Assembly: GCA_963750965.1 (NCBI GenBank)
Contig: CAVVSK010000016.1
Span: 62,001 to 126,000, forward strand
Length of the DNA: 64,000 bases
Source of the DNA: CANKHA01 sp963750965
Lineage (GTDB): Bacteria; Pseudomonadota; Alphaproteobacteria; Rhizobiales; Xanthobacteraceae
Direction: 5' to 3'
Below, one piece after another: positions 43,994-53,492 of the stretch. Position 1 is the stretch's first letter. Each line of letters opens with the position of its first letter. Below the pieces are notes generated by a model, which saw nothing but the letters and a program-made list of their open reading frames with translations, did not search any database and had not been told where the DNA came from. The position numbers were made by a program, and so were the translations under genes.

Positions 43994-45424
43994 GTGGCAA
44001 AACAGGACCTGCGTACGTGGATCGCCGAGGTCGAAGCCGCCGGCCAGCTGCAGAAAATCTCCGGCGCCGAGCGCGAAGAGGAAATCGGCGGCATCGTCGA
44101 TGTGTATCAGCGCAAGATCGGGAACAAGGCGGTTCTGTTCGACGACATTCCCGGCTATCCGAGCGGCTATCGCGTCCTCGCCAATATTCTCACCTCGGTC
44201 CCCAGGATTAATTTGACGCTGGGGCTGCCCGCCGCGGCCAAAGAGATCGACCTGGTCAATTTTTGGCGGCGTTATATGAAGGAAGCCAAATCCGTCCCGC
44301 CGATCACCGTTGCCAAGGGCTTGGTGCAGGAGAATGTCAGCGGCAGCAACGAGCTTGATCTCGGAAAAATCCCCGCGCCCAAATGGCACGAGCACGATGG
44401 TGGCTATTACATCGGCACCGGCTGCATGGTCATCATGAAAGATCGTAATTCCGGCTGGATCAACTACGGCGCCTATCGCGTGCAAGTGCATGACCGAAAC
44501 GTGGCGTCCGTGATGTGCTCGAAGGGCAAGCACGGCAATCTCATCATGCGCGGTTATCATGAGCATGGAGAGCCGTGTCCGATCGCGGTAGTGGTGGGGA
44601 TGCACCCGGCATTGTTCATGGTGGCGGGACTGGAAATTCCCTATGGCAAGAACGAATACGACGCCGCCGGCGGTCTTCTCGGCGAGCCGGTCGAAGTGAT
44701 CAACGGACCGCGCACCGGCTTGCCCATCCCCGCGAATGCGGAGATTGCTTTCGAAGGCTTCGTCCATCCCAACGACTTGATTGACGAAGGACCGCTCGGC
44801 GAGTGGACCGGCTATTACGCGGGCGGGAAGAAGAAAGAGCCAGCAATCCGGGTGGAAACGCTGCTCCATCGCAATGATCCCATTCTGCTCGGCGCTATTC
44901 CGGGCATTCCGCCGGACGACAATTCCTTCTATCGCGGCACCTATCGGTCAGGGGCTGTATGGAATCAGCTTGAAGCTGCCGGCGTTCCCGAAGTGAAAGG
45001 CGTGTGGGCGCATGCGGCCGGCGGTAGCCGACTTTGGCTTACCGTTTCGATTAAACAGATGTATGGCGGCCACTCCAAACAGGCCGGCCTGATCGCCTCG
45101 CAATGCCATGCCGGCGCTTACGCGAACCGTTTTGTCGTCGTCGTGGATGACGACATCGATCCTGCCGATATGGATAAGGTGATCTGGGCAATGTGTACGC
45201 GCTGTGATCCGCGCGAAGGCATGGAGGTGCTACGCGGCTGCTGGAGCACGGTGCTCGACCCGATGGTCTACAGCACAGAAGATCCCCGCAACGCCCGTGT
45301 CGTGATCGACGCCTGCAAGCCATGGGCAAGGCGCGATACGTTTCCGATCGTCGTGCGCTCGAGCAAGGAAGTTGACGATCGCGTCCACAAGAAATGGAAG
45401 CACGTTCTACCGCCCGGGGCCTGA
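43994..45424 (+). CDS. UbiD-family (prenylated-FMN) decarboxylase
   Basis: 476 residues of the UbiD family, which reversibly decarboxylates unsaturated, aromatic or heteroaromatic acids with prenylated FMN made by UbiX. GTG 43994 has AGGGAG upstream. Features: LRTWIAEVEAAGQLQKI at the N-terminus, GTGCMVIMKDRNSGWINYGAYR, and the E-rich segment EIAFEGFVHPNDLIDEGPLGEWTGYY, which carries the conserved glutamates; both are quoted here in part. No UbiX gene is in the window. It sits between hydroxylase subunit genes, so ring hydroxylation and decarboxylation are probably successive steps. Confidence 0.88.
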   Translation: MAKQDLRTWIAEVEAAGQLQKISGAEREEEIGGIVDVYQRKIGNKAVLFDDIPGYPSGYRVLANILTSVPRINLTLGLPAAAKEIDLVNFWRRYMKEAKSVPPITVAKGLVQENVSGSNELDLGKIPAPKWHEHDGGYYIGTGCMVIMKDRNSGWINYGAYRVQVHDRNVASVMCSKGKHGNLIMRGYHEHGEPCPIAVVVGMHPALFMVAGLEIPYGKNEYDAAGGLLGEPVEVINGPRTGLPIPANAEIAFEGFVHPNDLIDEGPLGEWTGYYAGGKKKEPAIRVETLLHRNDPILLGAIPGIPPDDNSFYRGTYRSGAVWNQLEAAGVPEVKGVWAHAAGGSRLWLTVSIKQMYGGHSKQAGLIASQCHAGAYANRFVVVVDDDIDPADMDKVIWAMCTRCDPREGMEVLRGCWSTVLDPMVYSTEDPRNARVVIDACKPWARRDTFPIVVRSSKEVDDRVHKKWKHVLPPGA

Positions 45425-45463
45425 TTGCGGCCTTATTCCTTCCATGACGATAGCCACCCGCCG

Positions 45464-45955
45464 ATGAACGAAAAAATCGATATAAAGCTCACCATCAACG
45501 GGCATGATTACTCCGTTCGCGTGGAGCCGCGCTGCACTCTGGTCGATGCCATCCGCGACGAATGCGGGCAGACCGGAACGCATATCGGCTGCGAGCACGG
45601 CGTTTGTGGCACCTGCACCGTGGTCATTGACGGCGAGGCGGTCCGTTCCTGCCTGATGTTTGCTGTCCAGGCACAGGGCAAACAGATATGCACGGTCGAG
45701 GGCCTGGCATCCGGGAACAAGCTGCATCCGCTGCAGCAAGCTTTTATCGATCACCATGGCCTGCAATGCGGATTTTGCACGCCGGGATTTCTGATGCTTG
45801 CGTCGAACGCGCTTGAGCGGGAGCCGCATCTTGAAGGCGAGGAATTGCTCGACCTGCTTTCATCCAATTTATGCCGCTGCACGGGGTACCAAAACATCAT
45901 CAAGGCCGTGCGCGCCGCCGCTACGGAAATGCGTAAGGCAGAGGCGGCGGAATGA
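45464..45955 (+). CDS. 2Fe-2S subunit of molybdenum hydroxylase, third
   Basis: 163 residues from ATG 45464 (an upstream in-frame TTG at 45425 is rejected as it abuts the previous stop). Cluster motifs CEHGVCGTCTVVIDGEAVRSC and CGFC with NLCRCTGYQNII. It overlaps the large-subunit gene by 4 bases (ATGA). Clearly a paralogue of the protein at 42423-42920 but not a recent copy. Confidence 0.92.
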   Translation: MNEKIDIKLTINGHDYSVRVEPRCTLVDAIRDECGQTGTHIGCEHGVCGTCTVVIDGEAVRSCLMFAVQAQGKQICTVEGLASGNKLHPLQQAFIDHHGLQCGFCTPGFLMLASNALEREPHLEGEELLDLLSSNLCRCTGYQNIIKAVRAAATEMRKAEAAE

Positions 45956-48309
45956 GCCAGGACGGCGGCACCAAAGCCTATCCCACGCCGCCGCGCGCGA
46001 ACGAATGTAGAGTCCTCGGTCATTCGGTCACGCGACTAGAGGATCTGCCGCTGGTCACGGGGCAGGGGCGCTTTGCGGGCGACATCAATTTCTCGCAACA
46101 ACTGCATATGCGTATCGTCCGTTCGGCCCACGCGCATGCAAAGCTTATTTCGGTCGATACCTCCGCCGCCCGGGCGCTGCCAGGCGTAATCGCAGTTTGG
46201 ACTTCGGAAGACATCCCTGATTTGCCGCCGATTGACTTTCGCGCGGACCGGGCTTCCGAGATGCTCAAGCCGTACCGTCAGCCTGCGCTGGCCCGCGGCC
46301 GGGTCCGTTACATTGGCGATCCGGTTGCGGCGGTCTTTGCCGAGAATGCCTACATCGCCGAGGATGCGGCGGAACTCGTTACGATGGAAGTGGAAGAATT
46401 ACCGGTTTTGTTGTCGGCGAGCGATCCGCCCGGCGAATTTGAGCCCGGCCGCAGCACCGAGGCTGGAATCTTCCATCACAGCTATGGCGATATCGAAGCC
46501 GCCTTCAAGAACGCGCATACCGTCATTGAACTTGATCTTGCGACAGGACGGCATTCCGGCGTCCCGATGGAAACGCGGGGAGCGATCGGCCGCTACGATG
46601 CGGCGCGCGACATATTGGAGCTCCATGGTGCCGCGAAAATTCCGCACCGGAACAAGGAAACTTTGTGCCGGATGTTAAAGCGCAGCCCATCGGCGCTGCA
46701 CGTGCATGAAAGCCATGTCGGTGGAGGTTTCGGCATTCGCGGAGAAATATATCCCGAGGATGTTCTGGTTCTGGTTGCGGCACTGCGGCTCGGCCGCCCG
46801 GTGAAATGGATCGAGGACCGGCGTGAGCACCTGATGTGCGCCAATCAAGGACGTCAGCAGCGCCATCTCGCTCGCATCGCGGTCGATTCAGAGGGCCGTA
46901 TCCTGGGCATCGAGGACAAAATCTTTCATGACCAGGGGGGATATGTCCGCACGCATGGCGCCAACGTCCCCAACCGCACCATGTGTATGCTGACAGGCGC
47001 ATATCGGGTGCCGGCTTACCGGGCAGTCGCGCATTTTCGTCTCACCAACAAGACTCCCGCGGCGACCTATCGCGCGCCCGGCCGGTTTGAAAGCACTTTC
47101 GTGCGCAGCCGCCTGATGGATGCAGTAGCCGACAAACTCGGGCTCGATGCAGTCGAGGTGAGAAAGCGAAATCTCATCACCGCGGCGGAGATGCCCTATA
47201 CCATCGCCTTCGATGAGCCGCATGTCGAAAATCTGGAGCTGGATTCCGGTGATTTTCCGCGTCTCCTCGACAAGGCGCTGGCCGCCTTTCGCTGGGACGA
47301 GCTGCAGCAGGATTTGAAGCGTCGCCGCGCGGCGGGGGAGGCCGTAGGCGCCGGTGTCGCCATTTTCGTCGAGGAGAGCGGCCGCGGACCGTCCGACGGC
47401 GCCAAGATCTCTGTCGACACTGCCGGAGCGGTGGAATTGATCACGGGCGGGGCCTCCCTTGGCCAGGGATTCGAGACTGCGATGGCGCAGATTTGCGCCG
47501 AAGCGCTTGGCGTCGATTACAAACAGGTGAGGGTGATCCACGGCCACACCGATCTCATCGACCATGGCATCGGCGCTCATGCCACGCGCGCCACCGGCTT
47601 GACTGGCGGGGCTGTACACGTCACCGCCCTGATGGTGCGCGCGAAGGCGCTCGAATTCGCTTCCGAGTTGCTGCAGACACCGGCCGCGGAGCTCGACATT
47701 ATCGCTGGCACCGTCGCGCGGCGTGACGGCAAGGCAGGGCCGTCGATCACCCTCGGAGACATAGCCAAACGTATTGCGCCTGGATCGAAGCTGCTGCGGG
47801 GGCGGACGCCCCAATTAGCGGCCCATGGTTGGTTCAATACCAGCCACACGGTCTTTCCCTACGGCGTGCATCTCGCGGTGGTTCGGGTCGATCGCGAGAC
47901 GGGCCATGTCGCCGTGGAGCGCTTCCTCATTGGGTATGACGTGGGACGCGCGGTCAATCCGATGATGATCGAAGGTCAACTGGTTGGCGGCTGTGTGCAG
48001 GGGCTGGGTGGCGCGCTCTACGAGGAATTCGTTTATGACGACAAGGGCGAGCCTCTCTCATCGACCTTGGCCGATTACCTGATGCCCACGGTGCGGGAGA
48101 CGCCGGATTTCGAAGTGCTGCTTACCGAGGATGCACCATCACCACTGCATCCTTTGGGATTGAAAGGGGCAGGCGAAGGCGGAATCAATGGCGCTGGCGG
48201 CGTCATTGCCAGTGCGATCGACGACGCCCTTGAGATGCCGGGCGCGATAACGCAATTGCCCGTGACACCACAGCGATTGCGAAAGCTGTTGCGGGAAAAA
48301 TCGATGTGA
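45952..48309 (+). CDS. Xanthine dehydrogenase-family molybdopterin-binding subunit, third
   Basis: 785 residues, complete: LGHSVTRLEDLPLVTGQGRF at the N-terminus, VGGGFGIRG glycine loop, TYRAPGRFESTFVRSR loop in the position of the CODH active-site loop (not AYxCSFR), and the active-site Glu in GAGEGG at the C-terminus. The loop differs from those of the other two copies, so the three enzymes probably have different substrates. It is the last gene of the plus-strand operon, convergent with the Pht5-like gene 6 bases further on. Confidence 0.9.
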   Translation: MSQDGGTKAYPTPPRANECRVLGHSVTRLEDLPLVTGQGRFAGDINFSQQLHMRIVRSAHAHAKLISVDTSAARALPGVIAVWTSEDIPDLPPIDFRADRASEMLKPYRQPALARGRVRYIGDPVAAVFAENAYIAEDAAELVTMEVEELPVLLSASDPPGEFEPGRSTEAGIFHHSYGDIEAAFKNAHTVIELDLATGRHSGVPMETRGAIGRYDAARDILELHGAAKIPHRNKETLCRMLKRSPSALHVHESHVGGGFGIRGEIYPEDVLVLVAALRLGRPVKWIEDRREHLMCANQGRQQRHLARIAVDSEGRILGIEDKIFHDQGGYVRTHGANVPNRTMCMLTGAYRVPAYRAVAHFRLTNKTPAATYRAPGRFESTFVRSRLMDAVADKLGLDAVEVRKRNLITAAEMPYTIAFDEPHVENLELDSGDFPRLLDKALAAFRWDELQQDLKRRRAAGEAVGAGVAIFVEESGRGPSDGAKISVDTAGAVELITGGASLGQGFETAMAQICAEALGVDYKQVRVIHGHTDLIDHGIGAHATRATGLTGGAVHVTALMVRAKALEFASELLQTPAAELDIIAGTVARRDGKAGPSITLGDIAKRIAPGSKLLRGRTPQLAAHGWFNTSHTVFPYGVHLAVVRVDRETGHVAVERFLIGYDVGRAVNPMMIEGQLVGGCVQGLGGALYEEFVYDDKGEPLSSTLADYLMPTVRETPDFEVLLTEDAPSPLHPLGLKGAGEGGINGAGGVIASAIDDALEMPGAITQLPVTPQRLRKLLREKSM

Positions 48310-48315
48310 ACGGCA

Positions 48316-49305
48316 TCAAAACCGGAATTCTTCGCCTCGCTTGCGTCCCTGGAAGGTACTGAGGAAAAGTTCGTCGAAAGGAATCTTCCGCTCGATCAAT
48401 CCCTGCTCGTGACAATAGCCGGTGATCGCGTCCATTGTTTTGCGGTTCTGGTCGGTGGCTCCGTATTCCCAGGGATCCTTGCCCAGGATTTGCTCTTGCT
48501 CTTCCCAAGCCTCCCGATACCACGCGAGCGGCACCATCCGCGGGTTCTCCATCCGCTTCATGGCGATGGCTTTTGCCTCGTTGAAGGCATGGAAGATGTT
48601 GATCGGAACCCAGGGATACTGTTCCACGATCTCCTGCTTGATGCCCATTACATGCATGATCGGAAACATGCCGGTCTTCTTATAGAATGAAATTTCCTCG
48701 TCTTTGAAATTGGGGAAGAGCCGCCCGACGCGCGGGTCGCCTTTGACAATCGGCTTGATCAGATCAGGATGAATTACGGCATCCAGGTCACCTGACGCCA
48801 GCATGTCTTCCACGGCTTGATGATCGGCCAACCGCGTCAGCTTCAACCCCGATGGCGGCGCGAATTCTACGGTCTCGTCGAGTTCAGAGAACCATTCAAT
48901 CGATTGGTGGGGAACGCCATATTCGTGCTCAAGGATGCCCCGCATCCAGACGATACCGGTCGCCTGGTACTGTTTGACACCAATTCTGCGACCAATGAGG
49001 TCGGTAGGCTTTTTAATTCCCTTTGTTGTGTTGATGAAGATGAAGCCATGGCGGAATCGACGGTGGAGGAACACCGGGAGGGCCGGACCGGGATCGCCTT
49101 GAGAACGGGCCGTGAGGTAGGAAGCGCAAGATACTTCTCCGATGTCGAATTCCTGGCCGCGTAAATAACGCCAATGCCGCGTCGTGGAGTCCATGGCCGT
49201 CAGCACAGTAAGATCGATTCCATCGGGGCGGACGGTGCCCTCCTTAAGTGCCCGAACGATCTCATAGTCACCGCATGCAAGCGTTAGAGGAATCCTCTTC
49301 GACAC
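48316..49305 (-). CDS. 4,5-dihydroxyphthalate decarboxylase-family (Pht5-like) protein
   Basis: 329 residues with the fold of periplasmic binding proteins but no signal peptide, matching the Pht5 family: LACGDYEIVRALKEGTVRPDGIDL, EFDIGEVSCASYLTARSQGD and RRIGVKQYQATGIVWMRGIL. Pht5 removes a carboxyl group from dihydroxyphthalate; homologues are often labelled as decarboxylases on similarity alone and may have other substrates. It follows a Bug gene on the minus strand (123 bases), facing the hydroxylase operon. Confidence 0.8.
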   Translation of the reverse strand: MSKRIPLTLACGDYEIVRALKEGTVRPDGIDLTVLTAMDSTTRHWRYLRGQEFDIGEVSCASYLTARSQGDPGPALPVFLHRRFRHGFIFINTTKGIKKPTDLIGRRIGVKQYQATGIVWMRGILEHEYGVPHQSIEWFSELDETVEFAPPSGLKLTRLADHQAVEDMLASGDLDAVIHPDLIKPIVKGDPRVGRLFPNFKDEEISFYKKTGMFPIMHVMGIKQEIVEQYPWVPINIFHAFNEAKAIAMKRMENPRMVPLAWYREAWEEQEQILGKDPWEYGATDQNRKTMDAITGYCHEQGLIERKIPFDELFLSTFQGRKRGEEFRF

Positions 49306-49428
49306 GTTTGGTCCCTTTGCAAAATAATGAGAGATGATTGAGGTTGATTGCCAGCCGCGCGGGTGAACGCGGCATTCATGGCCGCGTCCACACGCTTCGT
49401 GTGACGCTTGAGGTGCAAGCTGGAGGGG

Positions 49429-50460
49429 CTAATTCGCAGGGGCGATCGCCGCCCGCACCTCGGCGACGATGTCCTTTGGAGTTCGATAGACGTCTGCAAC
49501 CAGCTTCTCGAGCTCCTCGCCGCTGACCGGACTAACGTCCATCTTCCGCTTTTTTGCTTCGGCGACGAAATCGGGGTCCTGCAACGTATCCTCCATCGCC
49601 TTGCGGAGGGCTTGCTTGCGGTCCTCCGGGATGCCCGGCGGACCGGCGAACGGTCGTCCCATCACCTGACGGCTGAGGACAAGCTTCAGAACCTGCCGTT
49701 GTTTCTCAGTGGTTGCGAAGTCGATGACAAGCGGCACATCAGGCAGAGCGGGGTTTTTTACCAGGCCGAGTTGGACTGGAAAACGAACCTTCTTTTCTTT
49801 GATCCAATCCGGCTTGGTCGAGTTCAGGCTGCTCCACGACCAGCTGGCGCGGCCGTCGACTTCACCTCGCTCCAGGGCAAGCGTCACTTCGGTTGTGCCC
49901 GGATAGCCGCTGATCAGTTTCAATTTCAAGCCGAACAGGTTTTTCAGCAAGAGGGCGTAAATATCGGGGTCGGAGCCGGATCCTTCGCCCCCGACCGTGA
50001 ACTCCTTCGTGAGCATGTCATTCCACGTCTTTACGGGCGACGTATGCCAGATCGCGAACACGTTGTGCTCGCTCGTCGTGCTGATCAGCCACGTGAACTT
50101 CGTCGCGTCGAATTGCGTTGCGCTGTTGCCGATCAGCGGCTCCATCGCCATACCGCGTCCAAATGTTCCGATCGTGGTGCCGTCTCTCGGGGCGACATTA
50201 TAAATGTAGTTGGTGGCCTTCAGGCTTCCCGCGCCATCCATGTTCTGGACGATCACGTTGGGATTTCCGGGAATGTATTTCGTTAGGTAAGGCGCCATTG
50301 TTCGGGCATAAATATCGTATCCGCCGCCAGCGCTATAACCGACAATCAGGGTGACGGTTTTGCCTCGATAGAAATCTGCAACAGACTCGGCCTGTGCTCC
50401 ACTTGCGGGCGGCAAGGCCAGAGTAAGGCTGATTAACGTGGCGGCGGCCCACTGACGCAT
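49429..50460 (-). CDS. TTT-family substrate-binding protein (Bug), sixth copy
   Basis: 343 residues; signal peptide ends PPASGAQAES. Motifs: GKTVTLIVGYSAGGGYDIYARTMA and YIPGNPNVIVQNMDGAGSL. Close in organisation to the fourth copy at 31962. It precedes the Pht5-like gene on the minus strand and may supply the aromatic or heteroaromatic acid used by the island. No TctAB is adjacent. Confidence 0.9.
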   Translation of the reverse strand: MRQWAAATLISLTLALPPASGAQAESVADFYRGKTVTLIVGYSAGGGYDIYARTMAPYLTKYIPGNPNVIVQNMDGAGSLKATNYIYNVAPRDGTTIGTFGRGMAMEPLIGNSATQFDATKFTWLISTTSEHNVFAIWHTSPVKTWNDMLTKEFTVGGEGSGSDPDIYALLLKNLFGLKLKLISGYPGTTEVTLALERGEVDGRASWSWSSLNSTKPDWIKEKKVRFPVQLGLVKNPALPDVPLVIDFATTEKQRQVLKLVLSRQVMGRPFAGPPGIPEDRKQALRKAMEDTLQDPDFVAEAKKRKMDVSPVSGEELEKLVADVYRTPKDIVAEVRAAIAPAN

Positions 50461-50704
50461 TGTTTCCCTCCCAATCGTCCCGCCTCTAAGACGTCATCTT
50501 CGTCCACGCTGGGCAGGATCCTAATCATCTTCAATCAGAAATTAGCCTCAGACAAGAGGACTTATACCTGCTGACAAGCATGAGAAGCAGGTTCTGCCGA
50601 CGTAGGCGGACGCGGGTGCCCTGTTTTGTGCTGGCCGTGGCCAAGATGGCCGCATTCAGTTCAGGCCTTTTGGAGCGGGGCCCGGGGGGACGCCTGCTCA
50701 ATGC

Positions 50705-51412
50705 CTATGCAACGTAATTGCGAACCTCCGCTGGAACAGACCGACCGGCCGCATGGCGTTCACTGATGAGGTCGCGCAACATCTGGCGCAAGTCTGGATT
50801 GGCGCGCTCTGTGATCCCGACGATGCTCTTGATAGAGGTGCCCACGAACACCGCTTTAACGACCATTTGATTCCAGGCCGTTTGATCGAAGTAATCGAAC
50901 GGATAAGGGTTGTGGCAGGCGGTCGCCTCGAACACCGGCTTTACCGAAGAACGAACGCCCTCCCGCGCGCGGTCGTGCAGGTCTTTCGCCGCCGGGAAAA
51001 TGGCAAAGGCCTTTAGATAGGCGACCAATTCCGTTACTTCGGCATTGCTACACAGGCGATCCACCCGGCTCGCAAAGGCAGCGTCATCGCCGGTATAGGT
51101 TGCGAGCAAGATCGCCGCGCGCGCGGCCTCATCGGTTCCCCACAGCTCAGGTTGCCAGCCCGTACGCAGCGCGCGTGCCTCCAGCCTATCGTGTTCGGTC
51201 AAGGGTAGGTCGATGCGCCCGATTTTTCGGCCGGCCATTCCCAGCGCGATGATGAGTTTCCTTTCGTCAACGCCGGCTTGTTGCCGCTCGATCTCCGCGT
51301 CGAGCCATGGCAACCCAGTCTGCGTCGCAGCGCGCGCAAGCCACCGCCGTAACAAGGTCATTACTGCGGCTGGATCCGGAGTGCTTGCTGCGCGTGGCGC
51401 CCCGAGGTTCAT
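50705..51412 (-). CDS. eboA: EboA-family protein
   Basis: 235 residues from ATG 51412, which is separated by 2 bases from the eboC stop. The family has no known activity and is recognised by the conserved tail ACHNPYPFDYFDQTAWNQMVVKAVF and GTSIKSIVGI, both present. A longer frame from 51859 overlaps eboC and is not real. It is the last gene of the minus-strand ebo run eboD-eboE-eboC-eboA. Confidence 0.88.
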   Translation of the reverse strand: MNLGAPRAASTPDPAAVMTLLRRWLARAATQTGLPWLDAEIERQQAGVDERKLIIALGMAGRKIGRIDLPLTEHDRLEARALRTGWQPELWGTDEAARAAILLATYTGDDAAFASRVDRLCSNAEVTELVAYLKAFAIFPAAKDLHDRAREGVRSSVKPVFEATACHNPYPFDYFDQTAWNQMVVKAVFVGTSIKSIVGITERANPDLRQMLRDLISERHAAGRSVPAEVRNYVA

Positions 51413-51414
51413 GG

Positions 51415-52287
51415 TCAGGTGCCGGAAATATATCTTTGCAGGCCCAATGTCGCGAAGAAACCGGCAACCGCGACGAGTGCCGGGCCGACCGCGCCGACGC
51501 TTGCGATGAAAGCCGCATCGACCAGGGAAACGGCGGCTATGAGCAGGCCGACGGCACGCGGCACGCCTCCGGGCGGACGCGTGATCAGCAAATAGATAGC
51601 CCAGCCAACTGCGCCAAGGAGGCCCAAGTAGACAGCGATGGCAATCCCTCCTTGTTGTACCGTCGAGGCCACCACCAGTAACGGCGCCACCAGGAGCGCA
51701 AGCGGCCATAGGTTGCTCGGGCGGTCGAGGCGCTCCTGCCATGCTGCGTAGCTTAGACCGGCCACATAGGCGAGCAGTGCGATCGCCGCGATGATCAACT
51801 GTCCGGACAAGGTGCCGACCAGCGACACCGCCGCGATGGCATAAACGAGGGCACGACACACCCCCATCAGCACCGGCGCAAACGGATTTCCCTTGTGATG
51901 GCGATCATAGGCAACGATGAATGCAGCGAGCAGCAATCCGACTCCCAATGCCTGAAGGCCGAGGATTGCCAGCAACACGAGCCCGCCCACGATTAAGCCC
52001 GAACCGATTGCTGCGACTTTTCCGGGCGAAATCTCAAACGAAGGAATAGGGCGTTCCGGACGCTCCCGCGCGTCGATCTCGCGGTCGAAGTAATCGTTGA
52101 GGAACATGCCGCCTTCATAGAAGAGGCTTATCGCCACGACGACGATGGCGATGCGCGGATCCTGCCAGCTTCCGCCGGCGACCAGAGTCCCGGCCAGCGT
52201 ATTGGTCCAGACGGTGGGCAGGTTCGACACGCGACCGAGCTTCAGCAGGGTCACCCAAGAGGTCGCCGGCCTTGCCAATGACGTCAT
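51415..52287 (-). CDS. eboC: UbiA-family prenyltransferase EboC
   Basis: 290 residues with about nine membrane segments. The UbiA motif is YEGGMFLNDYFDREID, the second aspartate motif region reads AYDRHHKGNPFAP, typical of the EboC subgroup. It would prenylate or otherwise move an aromatic precursor in the membrane. ATG 52287 overlaps the eboE stop as ATGA, which supports the restored reading frame of eboE. Confidence 0.88.
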   Translation of the reverse strand: MTSLARPATSWVTLLKLGRVSNLPTVWTNTLAGTLVAGGSWQDPRIAIVVVAISLFYEGGMFLNDYFDREIDARERPERPIPSFEISPGKVAAIGSGLIVGGLVLLAILGLQALGVGLLLAAFIVAYDRHHKGNPFAPVLMGVCRALVYAIAAVSLVGTLSGQLIIAAIALLAYVAGLSYAAWQERLDRPSNLWPLALLVAPLLVVASTVQQGGIAIAVYLGLLGAVGWAIYLLITRPPGGVPRAVGLLIAAVSLVDAAFIASVGAVGPALVAVAGFFATLGLQRYISGT

Positions 52288-53487
52288 GCCTGCAATTCCT
52301 GCATCACCCACTTCATTTCACGGGCAATCGCATCGGCACGGTTGCCTTGACGAAGCGCGGCGGGCAGCACGTCCCAGGTATAGGTTTCTACTTCCAGATG
52401 CGGCGCTACGAAGCCTAGCGACGATGCACGCCAGCGCGCTGCGCAACGTCTGTTGCGTGGACTCCAGAGTTCCCGCCGTCGGCAGAAAAATCGGCACATG
52501 GCAATGCACGCGCCATTCACCGCCCGCCTCACCGGCGCGCAGAGCCGCGAAGGCCGGATCAAGATCCAAGTACCGGGTCAAAGTCCCGTTTTGCTCCTGC
52601 ACCACCTGGTGCAGGTAGACCCCGTCATTGAAAGCGGCGAGATCCGTTTGGGTCGTTTCGCTGACGCGTGAGACGCGCAGGGCGGAGCTCAGCTGCAATT
52701 TGGCTACGCGAATGCCCGCCTCGCTTAAGCGGGCGAAGGCGTCGGACGGCTCCTCATATTGCAAGGCCCCGTGACAAACGTCATAACAGACGCCGACGTG
52801 CCGACGAAGCGCGGCGGCGGCATCATCGAGACGCTGGCCGGTCAACGCGGCGAGCGCAGCAGCATTTTCCACCGTATGCAGGTAATCGCGAAAGAATACG
52901 ATGGTCTCGTCGACGACTTCCAGGTAGCAGCACGGTTCGGCTTCGAGCGCGAGCACGATTTCGCGGCCTGTCCGCTGTTCAATCTCGACCAGTTTTGCGA
53001 CATGCCGAGTGATGTTATCCGCCATCACCCGCGGAACTCCGTTACCGTCGGCGAGCGGCTTAAAGGTGCCGGGCACTGTGGAGATTGAGCCGACGACACC
53101 GGCCGGCAACAGCGCGGCCAGTATCTCGGCAACGCGGTTGGAATAGTCTAGCCGTTCCGGCATGCGCCAATCGGGCTGGTAAACGTCTTCCTTCACCGGG
53201 CGGCCGTGAAAAGGGCCATATGGAAAGGCGTTGATGGTGAAGACGTATAATCCATTATCCGAGAGAAAGCGGTGGAGCTCGGCGAGGGCGGCAGGAGCGC
53301 CCAACTCCTCGGCGGCGATACCCGACAGGCGCAGCCCAAGTCCCATCCGCTTCTGCGGTGACACTTGCGCTTTGATCTGCGGAACATGAGCGGCGAGGCT
53401 CTGTCTAACCTCGTTCCACGTCTCGCCTGCATGGATGTTGGTGCAGTAGGTAAGGTGCACGTCGCCGGGCAGGTGATCGAGATGCAT
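52284..53487 (-). pseudogene. eboE: EboE (TIM-barrel metabolite traffic protein), one frame shift
   Basis: Family match from the N-terminus (HLTYCTNIHAGETWNEVRQSL) through ALEAEPCCYLEVVDETIVFF and GVCYDVCHGALQYEEP to HCHVPIFLPTAGTLESTQQTL in one frame, and the C-terminal end (VAPHLEVETYTWDVLPAALR) in the next frame. The break is near 52410, as if one base were extra. Restored length is about 400 residues, normal for the family. The stop at 52284 overlaps the eboC start (ATGA) and the start ATG 53487 lies 5 bases behind eboD, so the operon layout is intact. Confidence 0.85.
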
Positions 53488-53492
53488 GGCGA

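Noticed and set aside
50705..51859. 384-residue form of EboA
   Set aside because: The added N-terminus is antisense-like, rich in Arg and Cys, and overlaps eboC entirely in another frame; ATG 51412 lies 2 bases behind the eboC stop.
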